Shown: piece after piece, positions 20,420 to 31,506 of the stretch
How positions within the stretch are numbered: the first letter of the stretch is position 1
Layout of the letters: every line of letters begins with the position of its first letter
Assembly (NCBI GenBank): GCA_033064195.1
Contig: JARBJD010000152.1
Coordinates: forward strand, 108,194-172,193
DNA length: 64,000 nt
Reading direction: 5' to 3'
Origin: Blattamonas nauphoetae
Lineage: Eukaryota; Preaxostyla; Oxymonadida
Translations under genes and position numbers: made by a program
The notes under the pieces: model-generated
The model's database searches: none
What the model saw: only the letters and a program-made list of their open reading frames with translations
What the model was told of the DNA's origin: nothing

Positions 20420-22358
20420 CTATTCCCACTCCTTCCACTTGACTTCACGAACGTTTGTTTCTGACCTGATGCAGTCTTCCTCCAAAAGTGACCATTCTGT
20501 TTGGTCGAGCTTGGTCAACTCTTCGACATTCACTCCAAGTTCTTTTGATGTCAGACAAATGAACACTCGCACAGACGCTGGGATATTCACAAATCGGATT
20601 GGACTCGGAATTTCATTTCGAAGATAGCGGAGAGTGCGGTTTCGCGATTTCAAATCGAGAAGGAGGGTGATTTTGTCATTGTCTTGCCAGGTGAAGTTAT
20701 TATTCGCGATGAGTGTGTTTTGATGAGTAAGAATGTCGCTGGATTGGATGAGTGTTGAGAACGAGATGAAACCATAAAAATATCGACGAAAAAGACGTAC
20801 AGTGATGACACAAGAATAATGGGACCATGAACAGCGTGCGAGAAATCCTGGGGATAGTCGTAGTGCGAATCAACAATTCCCAAGCCTGGAGAATAAAACA
20901 AGCGAAATCCACACTTTTCTCGAGATTTGGGATGGAACCCTGAAAAGAAAACACGCATTTGAAGATCCCGTCTGTGAGTGGTGGGTCGAGGAAGACAGTG
21001 ACTGGTTGCTGAGGAGCGTCCGAACACTGCACCCGCCTGAGATTGGACGAAATGGCTTTGTTAAATATGGGCCGGAAAAAGAACAGCCCATTCATGTTAC
21101 CAGAACCAGTCTCTGAAATGGAATGAGAGAGAGGAAGACAGACGTGACAGTTTGTCGACAGCATCCCAGACAAGAGTCTTTGAATCATTTTGGAAAATAG
21201 GGCATGACAAGACTTCATCGATAGTTGGACGACTTGCTGGACTCTGACGGGAATGAGGAAAAATGACAGGAGGAGAGGGATCACACGAAGTGCAGCATGG
21301 ACATGATAAGTTGTGACAGTTCTGGAGTGTATTGCTGTGGGAGAGGTGTTGGAACTTCTCGCTGAATGATGGACATCGCATTTCCAAACGGTGGCTTGAA
21401 TGCGCAGAGTTCGTAGAGGACCATTCCAAGCGAGAAGATGTCAGCGGGGAATGAATATCTGAGGTGATGAGGATTGACGAGAAAAATACTCCTGTCCCGA
21501 AAGACGCTCTGGGGCGAGGTACGAACTGGAGGTCGATGAAGAAGAAGAAGAGTGGAGCAAACATGTGACCGATAGCTGTTTTTGTCATAGAATCATCAGT
21601 TGTGAGCTGAGCAATTGAATGAAGATCGCCTGAATATTGTAAAGTTGTGAAAATGCTAGACCAAGTTTGAACTCGCCGCTTTGCCCGCGGAAGATCACTT
21701 CTGGGTGAATGTTGCGATGGAGAATACCGCTCTTGTGGAGGTTGTTGACGGCTAGAACTAATTGCAAAAGAATTGTTTTGATTCTCTGGTGGGAGAAAGG
21801 ACAGTGAAACTATGGTGAGGGAGAGATTATTGGTCAGACTCTTTCTGGAATGAACGACGATCCACCAGCTTGTTTCTTACTATCGATGTATTGCCGAAGA
21901 TTTTCTCCAGTATAGTGTTCCACAAAGACATGTAGCTGTTGATCTTCCTCAAAGTACCCATAGAACTGGACGATATATGGAAATTGAAAAGCTTGGAATC
22001 CAGTCTGTTTCAGAGATTCATATAGTGGTTGTGTCTTGGCATCGAGATTGATTACAATGTGTTCGACTTGGGTTTGAGTTGTTTTGTGCACTGCGAGAGT
22101 AACCGGAGTGAGTGTTGTCGATGATGAGAGTGACGTGTTTGAGAAGGTGTCTGATGACAAAAGAGGGTGACAGAATTGGTACCGCATATTGATGAAGAGA
22201 AAAATGTTTTCATACAATCTTCTCGTTTGCTTTGTGTCTGTCCCATGAGATGATCCAACCCACCTTTTTTCAATTGTGATATTCGAGAAAAGGTTGAATC
22301 GTTCTGAGCACGAAAAAGAGAGTGGAAGGAAATATAAACTCAAATTTAGTGTCCCCAT
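20420..22358 (-). CDS. Pseudokinase with C-terminal SPRY-like domain
   Basis: A heavily spliced kinase-fold gene. Introns supported by frame and domain content are 21810-21839, 21630-21661, 21526-21562, 21459-21489 and 21244-21286 (30-43 nt each); a 36-nt intron at 22304-22339 and others in the SPRY part are likely. Landmarks in order: AVHKTTQTQVEHIVINL (VAIK region, Lys lost), FQFPYIVQFYGYFEED, GILHRNIHPEVIF (HRD changed to HRN), GEFKLGDLHS (DFG changed to DLH), TKTAIGHISYLAPERL (APE loop), FPADIFSLGMVLYELCAFKP and SPASRPTIDEVL. The glycine loop is not recognisable. With Lys, catalytic Asp and the HRD-loop Asn all replaced, catalysis is unlikely. The tail (QQPVTVFLDPPLTDGIF, then NDKITLLLDLKSRNRTL) looks like the SPRY-like domain attached to many kinases in oxymonads. 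The 5' start at 22358 is tentative; it lies only 42 bp from the end of the next minus-strand gene. Confidence 0.7.
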
Positions 22359-22399
22359 CCAAAAAAGGACGAATTGGAAGTTGAGATGAGGCGCTGAAC

Positions 22400-24815
22400 T
22401 CAATCAAATTCATCTTCAGCCATTTCTGTTTTTTCTCTCCGATTCAGTACTTCCTCAAACCCCAACAGAACCATTTCCCGAATGAGGACTGAAACCCATC
22501 CCCAATAATCAACCCCCTTCTGCTGTATGATGTCCTCATCTTCACTCTCTTCTTCATCCTCGTTGCTCTGCCTTTTCTTTTCCTGTTCAACCAGCTTCTG
22601 TTTCTCCCTCCACATCATCCCTCTGATCTGTGTCTGTCTGATTTTGGTGATATACTGCTTGATGATGGAGTGTCTGATCCTCTGGTTCACCAAAAACACA
22701 AGTTTCTTCTCCTTCTTCTTCGGTGCCTTCTTCGCCAGATGCGACCTGGTGATCAGCCCAAGCGCGACTGACATCTCGTCCGCGTCTGCCTCAGACATGA
22801 CAGCAGAAGGTGTGGATGGTGGTTGTGTCAAACGATGAGAGGTGATTCCTTGAGCCTTTCCAGCGAGACGAGGTCGACTTCGTGCACGAGCTGTATTGAC
22901 ATACTTCATAAACGTGTAAATTGACTGCATTTGATCCGGAAAGCGAGATTCCAGGATGGAGATGGAGTGGGCAGGGTGCGTTTGGGGGAGAGCGTACAAC
23001 TCAGGTGACTTAAGGAGCTTCTGTTCCTCGCGATGCCACAGCCGTTCGTAGCAGAGAAGACGAGCGAATTGGCAGCGGAGGAAGGAAGAGACGAGACGCT
23101 GGCATTTTATGACTTCGAAGGGGGATGAGAAGAAAGGTGACACACTTTGCTGGCGGAAGGCGTGGAGGCGAAGAGAGAAGATGCTTGTGGTTTTGACTTC
23201 GAGAAGGAAGGAGGAGATGAGTTGGCTTAACGAGACACGTTGCACAACTGCCTGGTGGAGTGCGATCTGCCCAAACAGACTGTAGAGAAAAAGAAGAGTG
23301 GAGGAGAAAGGTGAGAGTGAAAGATGAACTGTGTATACGGTTCAATAATTCGGAATGCTGGGATGATTGCAGCTCTGTTGAGTCGAATTTCATCCTCCTC
23401 CTTTTGACGCTGTTCTTCAATTTGCCGCTTCTTTTCAGTGATGGTGTGTATGATTTTTTTCTTCGCCCGAAAATCACAGAATGCATCAGAAATGGCGCCA
23501 ATTCGTGAAGAGCAGATTAGTAAGACAGAAAATTGGATATATTTGTGTTTATTGAAAGTTGTCTGTCTTTTCGAGGTTGTGGACGAGAGAGGCGATGATC
23601 GAACCATGATCGGCCGATCAGAAGTATATGATGATCGAGTAATACTTGACGCTGTGTTTGGACGAGTAATCGCCTTTGCTGAACGAGAAGACTGATTTCT
23701 GGCAAGTTGTCTCCCCAGAGCCTCTCGGCGGCGAGCGTCTTCTGCGAGGATTCTCTCTCTCCTCCGACGAACTTCATCAAGTTTTATGTCTATTGAAGGA
23801 CGAGGTGGTGCAGGTGGCGGCTTTGGCGGAGCAAAAAATAAACGATGAGTCCTCGACTGTGCCGTTTGAGGGCGTTTCGACGTCAGTGGAGATCGAGAGG
23901 ACTGATCAGGTGGAGTCTCCATTTCAGTTACAAAAAAGGACAAATCTAATTGTGGTTCCTTGCGAAAAGACGGTTGTGCCGTTCTGGGCCTCTGATGACG
24001 ATTCTTGGACGGTTCTGGATGATTCATGTCATAAAGTATCTCCATAATGGCGCGATTAGAACTTTGTTTCACCCAAGCATGATGTTCTGGTCTTTTCTCT
24101 CGCATTTTCGAGATTGGAGTTGGTTTTATTTTTCCTGGTCGTTTTGATCGTCGATCTTCCAATTCTTGCGTGAAATCTTCCCACATCAACTTTTCCTGTT
24201 GACGTTTAGTCAGTGTTTTCGGTTTTGGAGGTGGTTCAGATGTTGGGATACGAGTAAGGAGTCGATATGATCCCATTTTCCCAAAAGAGGCAGAGTGTTG
24301 GTGTTTGAGAAAAGCATCATGTGAGGTCTTCCCAAGGAGAAAATCAATTTCGTTAGAGAGAAGAATCATTTCGGAAGCATGAGTGTCCTTCGCAGATTCA
24401 AAATCAGTGAGGATGCTGTCAACTTCACGGTCTTGAGCGCTTTTAGGACGTTGTTTGACAGAGGCCATACTATCTAAAACTTGTTTTGTTCTGAGAAAAC
24501 TGGCATTTACATCTAGAGAGAAAGTTTGTAAAGAGAGAAATAGAGAAAAACCGGAATACCATCATTCAATGGAATTCTGTGGTCAAACGTATCTTCAGTG
24601 AAGAAATTGTCGTTTTGACCTTGTCTTGCTGTGTTTTCAACAGTGTTAGGGAGACTACGGTCAAATCCAGGTGATGAAAGCGGGAGGTTCATCATCTGGA
24701 AATCAGAGGTGGAAGAGAGTGTTTCAGGAGATGCCTTTATGAGTAAAGGGCTACGCGGATTGCGGTGGTATGATTGATGAATCGAAAAAGCACTTTTGGG
24801 GCGAACATAAGTCAT
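22400..24815 (-). CDS. Unidentified RPKSA-motif protein, acidic C terminus
   Basis: Three exons join in frame: 24815-24560, 24512-23339 and 23279-22400, with introns of 47 nt (GTATTC donor) and 59 nt (GTATAC donor, CTCTACAG acceptor). The product is about 769 residues. The N-terminal third is basic and disordered, with repeated RPKSA-type motifs (VRPKSAF, QRPKSAQ, RPRTAQP, KRPQTAQ, TRPNTAS). A charged helix follows (KKIIHTITEKKRQIEEQRQK). The C-terminal 290 residues are mainly helical (LFGQIALHQAVVQRVSLSQL, YERLWHREEQKLLK) and end with an acidic stretch (EDEEESEDEDI). RPKSA/RPQTA motifs are common in flagellar and basal-body proteins, so a flagellar role is conceivable but is only inference. 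An upstream 5' exon beyond 24815 cannot be excluded. Confidence 0.7.
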
Positions 24816-25191
24816 GTCACGAGATCCGAAATCACAGCCCACATCTGAGCTGAAACTGTGGACCTTCTGATTCTTGGACTGTTGCAACACACAAACGAGA
24901 CGTATAGGATGCTTGAGGCAAGTTAAATCTCATATATTGTAGATGGAGACAATAATTCCTGTGAGAATGAGGAAAAAAGCTTTTCAAAGGCAGAGAGAGA
25001 TGATCTATCCTGAAACAAGTTGAACAACGAGAAAATACACAAAAACGTCTATAGATCCCCAAAAACTGAAACTTGGGGAGTGTCGCACGGAAGGAGGAAA
25101 ACAGTGATAATCTGACTGAACAGAAGAAAAAGGTACTTAAAACTAATAATTTAATTGAATACGCACAATTGCCCCGCAAGCCCATACCCTC
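24816..25191. other. Intergenic, between two minus-strand genes
   Basis: About 375 bases between the 3' end of the Ser-rich gene and the start of the RPKSA-motif gene. It may include a 5' exon of the latter, since its frame is open to 24890. Nothing else is recognised. Confidence 0.35.
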
Positions 25192-28100
25192 TCACTCCGA
25201 TGGCTGGTTATGGGCCTGGCCGGGGGTGTCGTGCTGGTGTTCTCTGAATTCTTTCGAAGGTGGTTCTGGAGATAGAGAATGCTCGTTGATTCCATCTGTC
25301 TTGTCCAAAGCAGATGTGAACGAATCGTTCTGCAGAGATGAATTCCGTTCTGGGACACTCGAACTGATGTTGCGTTTCGGCGGAGTGTTTGAGATCCTTT
25401 CAGACTTTGGCTGGTGTCTGGATTTGTGTCGTGAGTGAGCACGCGAATGCCTGTCGTCATGCTTCTCTTTCTCCTTTTCCACTTTCTTTGCTTTGTAGCG
25501 TCGTGTGATGTCCAGCAGCTCCTCAAACACCTTGGAAAAGATGGCGTCGTCTGTCTTTTCCATTCTCACCTCCATCCTCCTCTTCTTCTTCGCTTCTCCG
25601 TCCTCCTTCACCAACACTTGATCTTCCACTGCATGACGCATGTCCGACTGAGCTTGCGGAGAGATTGGACGGGCATTCATCTCAGTCTTGGTGACCCCTT
25701 CAAGCTCATCCACAGACTCTCGACGATGTTGAGGAAGATGGAGAGACAGTTCAGACTCTTCTGGTGACCGATGTTTGCGGGTGTGGCGACGTTGGCGATC
25801 AGAATGTGACACATGCGATGGTTGGTCTTTGGACTTGTGTTTTTTGAGGGCAGCCTCTCTCTTCGCAAGCAGTCCTCGCCGGTCTCGCTCCATCCTGAGC
25901 AGCAGAAATGCATCCATCCGCTGCAGGAGGACGAGTTCCTGAATGTCCTTCCGTTCACCATCACTCAGATCAGCCAGCTCGTCACACTCTTCCGTCTCCA
26001 CTGCGAGTGAGTTCATCAGATACATCAGAAGATGCCAGTCCACACTCTCCGAGCGCTGTGTGAGCGAGCTCGACTTCACCGACCGGGTTGAGCTCGTCCT
26101 GTGTCCGTGGTGATGTCTCTGCCGTGTTTCTGGGTTCAAGTCCTTCTGTGTTTTCGAGCGGTGCTGGTTGGTGAGTGTTTTGTGCTGACTGGGACTCCGA
26201 TGGCGAGTGCGGTGTGAGTGAGTTGCGCGCGGTCCCTTGTTCTTCCTGTGCCGATGTTCGCGTGGCTTAGAAGGCGATAACAGACGCTCATCCTTCCCTT
26301 CCGGTTCGTCAGGTGCAGTCTGTGGGTCCGATCTGTGTCCATCCTTCTCCAATCCTGCCAGCAGCGGCATTGTTGTTGACGTGGACAGGAGTTTGGGAGA
26401 GACGTTTCGATTGGAGACGACTGTACGTGGAGGAAGGTATCCAGACGCCGACTTGTGGATCGGGCTGATTGGCGGGATGATTCCCGACATTCTTTTGATC
26501 GTGTGGCGCGAGTTTGTGTTGGCTGTGACGTTCGACGTCAGCGAGTGAGACGACTCTGTAATCAGTGCTGGACTTCCGGACTCAACACGATTCAACGTGT
26601 GGAGACTGTCCAACTGCTGACTGCTCTCTGCCTGTTGGCTTCCATCGCTCTGAATCTGCGAAGAGTTGCTTCTCGAGACGAGTTTCTTCGAGCTGTCGTG
26701 CGATGAAGGCTGATGGACGTCTGGCGAAACCGATCTGAGAAGCTCCTCAACAGGCAGCACGTCTTCGAGCATCGGACTTTCATTGTGTGAGGCGGCTTCT
26801 GTCCATCCATCCTGCCCCTGCTCGTCGATCTGCAACGACCACAGACTGCCGTCATCTAGTTTGTTCACCAGGTACGGCTCGAGTCTGTGCAGAGACTGCA
26901 GCTGAGGCTGAGACATCGACACTTTCCTGCCCGCCAAAAGTCGACCCAGGCTCTTCCGCGGAACGTCAGAAAAAACAGACAGTGGCTTGTTGAAAGAAGT
27001 TGAAGGCGACATCGTGTCGTCCATGGAGAACAAAGCAGCCTCGCGGTCGAAGCTGTCTCGCTGTGATTGCGTTTGAGACTGGGACGAGATGGAGGAGAGG
27101 TAGTCAATGCTTGGAAGCGATGTAAAAGCCGAATCTTCCACCGATGGCGGTCCCGACGTGAAGATTGAGTCGGGCGGAGGTGTTTGGAGAGAGAGTCTGA
27201 ACCTGGACAGGACATGCTGCCCCATTTTCGGAGCGGTGGGTGTGTTCTGATCGGTCTTTGACGTCAGCCAGTCAGAGTTGGACACATTCCGTCCGAGAGG
27301 GGAGAGGGGAGCTCCTGTTGAGAGTGTCTGGAGAGAAGCGCTTGAGATCGTGAGCGATGCTGAACTTGTGGAATTGCTTGAGGTGGCTGTTGGATATGGG
27401 AAACCAGGCTGAGGTGGCTTGTGACGGGAGAAATGTCGAGAATCCAACAGCCTCTGCGTCGGTGGAGCGAGCGATGCTGTTCCTCGTTGGAGTGGTTCGT
27501 GCGGACAATTCTGAAGATCTGGCAGTGAAGGACTGTCCTCCGACTGCCTCCTCAGCATTTCCTGCTCCGACTCGTACACAATCGCCGACGAGATATCCGT
27601 CTGATGAGTGATGAGTGGTCGCTGAGCTTGTTCTGGGCTTTCCGAATGGTCTTCGGAAAGTGTTAGGAACCCGTCCATCGATGTGGTGGAGAGGTGCGAA
27701 TAGTCCGACTCGAGTGAGATGTCTGTTGATCGCGCCGAGTTGTTTGTCTGCTGTGTCGTGTCTGGCGTCGACTGTGGCTTGTCTGAATGAGTCGGTCCAG
27801 GTGGGACAACTTGAGCGGGCAGATTGGCGACTGTCTGTTCAGAATCCCTCGTCTTCGGACTCGAGCTTGTTGTGATCGCCGGTTCAGCAGGATGTTCAAC
27901 TGTGGCAGGCGAGCGAGGAGAGAGTGTGGCACTGTCTGCTCTGAGACTTGGCCCACTGGTATCCTCGACGAGGGCGGACAGGGGATGTGTGTCTGAGCGG
28001 GATGTGTGGGCTTCTTTCCCTTCTTCGGCTGATTTCGATTCAGCGCGACTCGATCGGACGTGGTGGGGATGTGGAGGGAGCGAGGCAAGTTGTGTGAGTG

Positions 28101-31100
28101 ACTGTGACCGGATCTGAGAAAACCCTGATTGGATGATTTCGGACTTGTGCTTCGGTCCCAACGCGCCGATCGGAGGAAGGCGAGTGCGGTTCCACAGACT
28201 GTCCTTCGACTTCGATGTTGACGACGATGTGAGAGTTTTTGGAAGATGTTCGAGGCTCGTTGATTGGCTGCGGCTCGGACTCCGACGAGTCGATGGGAAG
28301 TTATGTGGAAGGCTCGTTCTGAAAGCGAACAGATCCATCGCACCTTTCTTTCCCTTCCGCACAGACGGACGGATGAGCTGGGTTTTTGGAACGAGTTCGG
28401 CTGATCCTGATGGCGAGCGAGTTGGGAGAGGAAGCGATGTTGGGACGAGAGTGGAGTGTGTTGTCCGATTTCTGCTCAACGATTGAGATCCTGACCCAGA
28501 TGGGGGTGTTAGCGAATCTGAGCGAGGAACGAACACTCCTGCTGGATGCGTTGCAAGTGTCCCAACAGTTGTTCGGCTGGTGTTGCTCGGACGGAGACGA
28601 GCTGGCAATGTCTGTGCAGAAGTGATTCGGATGGAATTGGCATTTGAGAAAAAAAGAGAATGGTTCGTTTGTGTGGCAGGGTTACTGGGATCAAAATGTT
28701 TCAATGAGTCAGATTGAGATGAGAGAAACACCGGAGCAAGGTGTTTGTCGAACGAGACAATCGGTTCCCACTCTTTCCACGGATCACTGATCCCTCCAAC
28801 TTGTCGATTGCTGCTTGTCTCCTCCTTCCAACTGAGGACGGCATGTGACAGATCAGACACAGTGGACGAGTCATTGGAGGAGATCGACTCTGTCATGTCC
28901 CTCCGAAATAGCGTCATCGCTTTGATTGATCGCGAAATTGTCTGTTTTCTGATGGAATGGCTGTTGTTAGTGTTGACCATTCGGAGGACGGGAGGGATGT
29001 GATGGTGTTGTTCGGGCTTGGTCTTCGGAGGGGAGATGACAGAGGGAGGGATGGCATCTGGTTGGAGAGAGGAGGATGTCGTGAGAGATTGGAGGATGTC
29101 TTGTGGGATGATGGTGAGGATGTCAGCCATGGTCATGGCTCCATTGGCGATGAGTGGGTGGAAGAGAGATTGCAGACGCATCAGCGAAAGACAGGACGTC
29201 GATGTGGAGCTCATCGACGTCTCGGGAGATGTGATGGGACTGTAATGTGAATCTGTCCCTGTCTGCGAGGTTGAGGTGTCGGGTGCAGATGTTGAGTCTG
29301 ATGTCGGCAAACTTGAATACTTCCTCAGAAGTGCTTTTCGTTTCGGTGTGACCGATGGATTGATCAAGACTGGGAGGGGTACAAGTGCATTTTTCTTCAG
29401 AACTGGCAGAGTATTGTCATTGTCATGGTCTGAAAGTGAGAACATCTCTTCCTGTTCTTCTGTGAAATCGAGAATGGGTCGAATCTGCTCGATATTGGCG
29501 AGACTGTCCGTGTGTCCCTTGTCCAGTCGCTTCCACTCCCGAGAATCGAGCGAATGCCTCCCGTCCCCCAGTGACCCCCGCTGAGCAATGAGGTTGTCGT
29601 CGGTGTTCGCAGCGTCTGACGAATTGTGAGGAGTGTTTGAGTTGGCAGGGAAGGGTTGTGGGGGCGGAGTGAATGGGGCAAGGGAAGAGTCGGATCTTGT
29701 CTTTTCCGTCTCTGAATGGACATTGTTTTGAGAGCGAATCGAATGCGAAGGGCTGTGTGCAGTGGACGATGGAATGGATGATGACGAGATAAGCGATGAC
29801 TGAGTTGTTGTGACGAACGAGGAGACGATTGACGTTGATGAGTCACTGCCGACCGAAGATGTGTGTGAATAGCGGGAATATGCAGATGAAAACATGTCTG
29901 ATGTTTGCGAGGCTGAGATGGACAATCCTTGCGAGGAATTTGAGAACACAGAACGAGCTGAGGGAACTGAGTCAGTTTGGTCGTGAGTCGGATCGGACAC
30001 GCTTTGAACGGACGATTGATGAGCCAGAGATGTGGTAAATCCTGTCTCTGTTGTTTGTGGCATGTTTGTAGAGGGGGACAGCTGTTGAGATTGGACAGGA
30101 TGGCTTTTGGTTCGAACTGATGGAAAAGTTGGGACTGGTTGTGATTGTGGGCTGTAGAACGAAAGGGGACTATGTGGAAGATGATTAGGTGTTGAGATAG
30201 CTTGGGGTCTTTCAGGGTGGATGGTGATTTGTCCATCGAGTGATGGGGTTGGTGATGATTTGGATGTTGAACTGAAGACAGGTGAAGGTGTATGATGGTG
30301 TGAAACACTATCAAAGGTACGGAGAACCACAAAATTCTTAGTTTCTGCTGTTGAATTAATGGTGCGAGAGAGAGATGAACGTGGGAGATTGTCCGACAGG
30401 TCTGAGATGGCAAGTGGGAGAAGACCTGATCGTTTTTGTTCATTGAGAATAAATGCCTCTTCTAAAGAGGAATGGCTATCAATCGAAGGCAGATTGAGCA
30501 ATTTTCCGAAAAGTCGGCGTGCTTTTTGGTTGCGTCTTTCTTTGGCTAATCTTCTCGTCAAAAGCTTCTTCTGATACATTTCAGCATCATTAAGGGTAGT
30601 CTGTGCCTTTGATCCCAATTTCGAAGCAGATGACAGTTCTCCATCTGTATCAGACAGAAGGGATGAATGTCCAATTGATGGTGGAAGAGATGGTCTTTGT
30701 TGTGAAGAATGTGGTGTTTGGTGGTTGATATCTGCTGTCCTGACAAAGAGTTCCGATTGCTGGTGAATATCTGACTTGTTCTCTTCATCTCCCTCAGAAA
30801 CGGCAAATGAGTCTGATAAAGCCGTCTGGTCCTGACATACAAAAGATAGTGGTTGTGTCGATAGTTGATGCTGCTGAGTTTCCTTCTCATCAGCTGATAT
30901 ATGCATGTGAGATGTTTGTTTATGTGATTCATTCATGTGTGGTGATGAAGATGGCGAACGAGATGGATGAATCATGTCTATTTTGGAAGATGATGCTGAT
31001 TGTTGATGAAGACAAAGAAGAGCTTCCTCAAGACCGGATCGGAGCTGAAAAGAATGAGTAATTTGAAAGATACATGTTCTGGGACTTCTGACGTCGAAAG

Positions 31101-31244
31101 AATTGCTTGAAGCGATGAAATGGCGTATGAGTGCCCTAGAAAAAAGAACGAGAAGAGATTATCGATGTTGGAGGAGAAACGTGGAAATAGACCTGATTGT
31201 TGGAGAGGTGCAATTGAGTTGTCGGTGGGCGACTGCTCCTTCAT
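25192..31244 (-). CDS. Giant Ser-rich disordered protein
   Basis: Three exons join in frame: 31244-31193, 31135-31086 and 31044-25192, with introns of 57 and 41 nt. The product is about 1,983 residues and begins MKEQSPTDNSIAPLQQSG. A short N-terminal helical unit (SYAISSLQAILSTSELRSGL, EEALLCLHQQ) precedes more than 1,600 residues rich in Ser, Thr, Pro and His with many SP/TP sites. Near the C terminus a second ordered block appears: WHLLMYLMNSLAVETEECDE, LQRMDAFLLLRMERDRRGLL, then FSKVFEELLDITRRYKAKK, each flanked by basic His/Arg/Lys runs. The end is low complexity. No catalytic domain or membrane segment is seen. The N-terminal helix pair resembles the start of a helical-repeat protein but is too short to name. 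It is divergent from the CPSF-like gene with about 260 bp between start codons, a probable shared promoter. Confidence 0.75.
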
Positions 31245-31506
31245 TCTCAAGGCAATGGAGAACAAAGAGATTTGGGAGTTGGAAAGATTGGAAGGAGGAC
31301 TTAATAGGAAGGAAAAATGTGACCTGGCCACACTTTTTTTGTTTTTGCTGAAAAAAGTCACAGCCGGGAGAACCAGTGGTTTTAAACGCCGTTTTCATCA
31401 ATCTTTCTTTGACAAATGTGTTTCATTTTGACTCACTCTCAGGTGCACTGGAGCTTTTACAACTTGATCGTTCAACATCTTCTGCCTGCACCTAAAGGAG
31501 AACAAT

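Noticed and set aside
22400-23245. Separate gene at 22400-23245
   Set aside because: A 59-nt GT..AG intron joins it in frame to the upstream open frame, giving one continuous protein with the 24815 start.
29397-30443. Antisense-frame open stretch of 348 codons (also 27663-28343 and others) within the Ser-rich gene
   Set aside because: It is an alternative frame of the same minus-strand gene, created by its repetitive Ser/Pro/Thr codons; composition is low-complexity and no motif or start context supports it.
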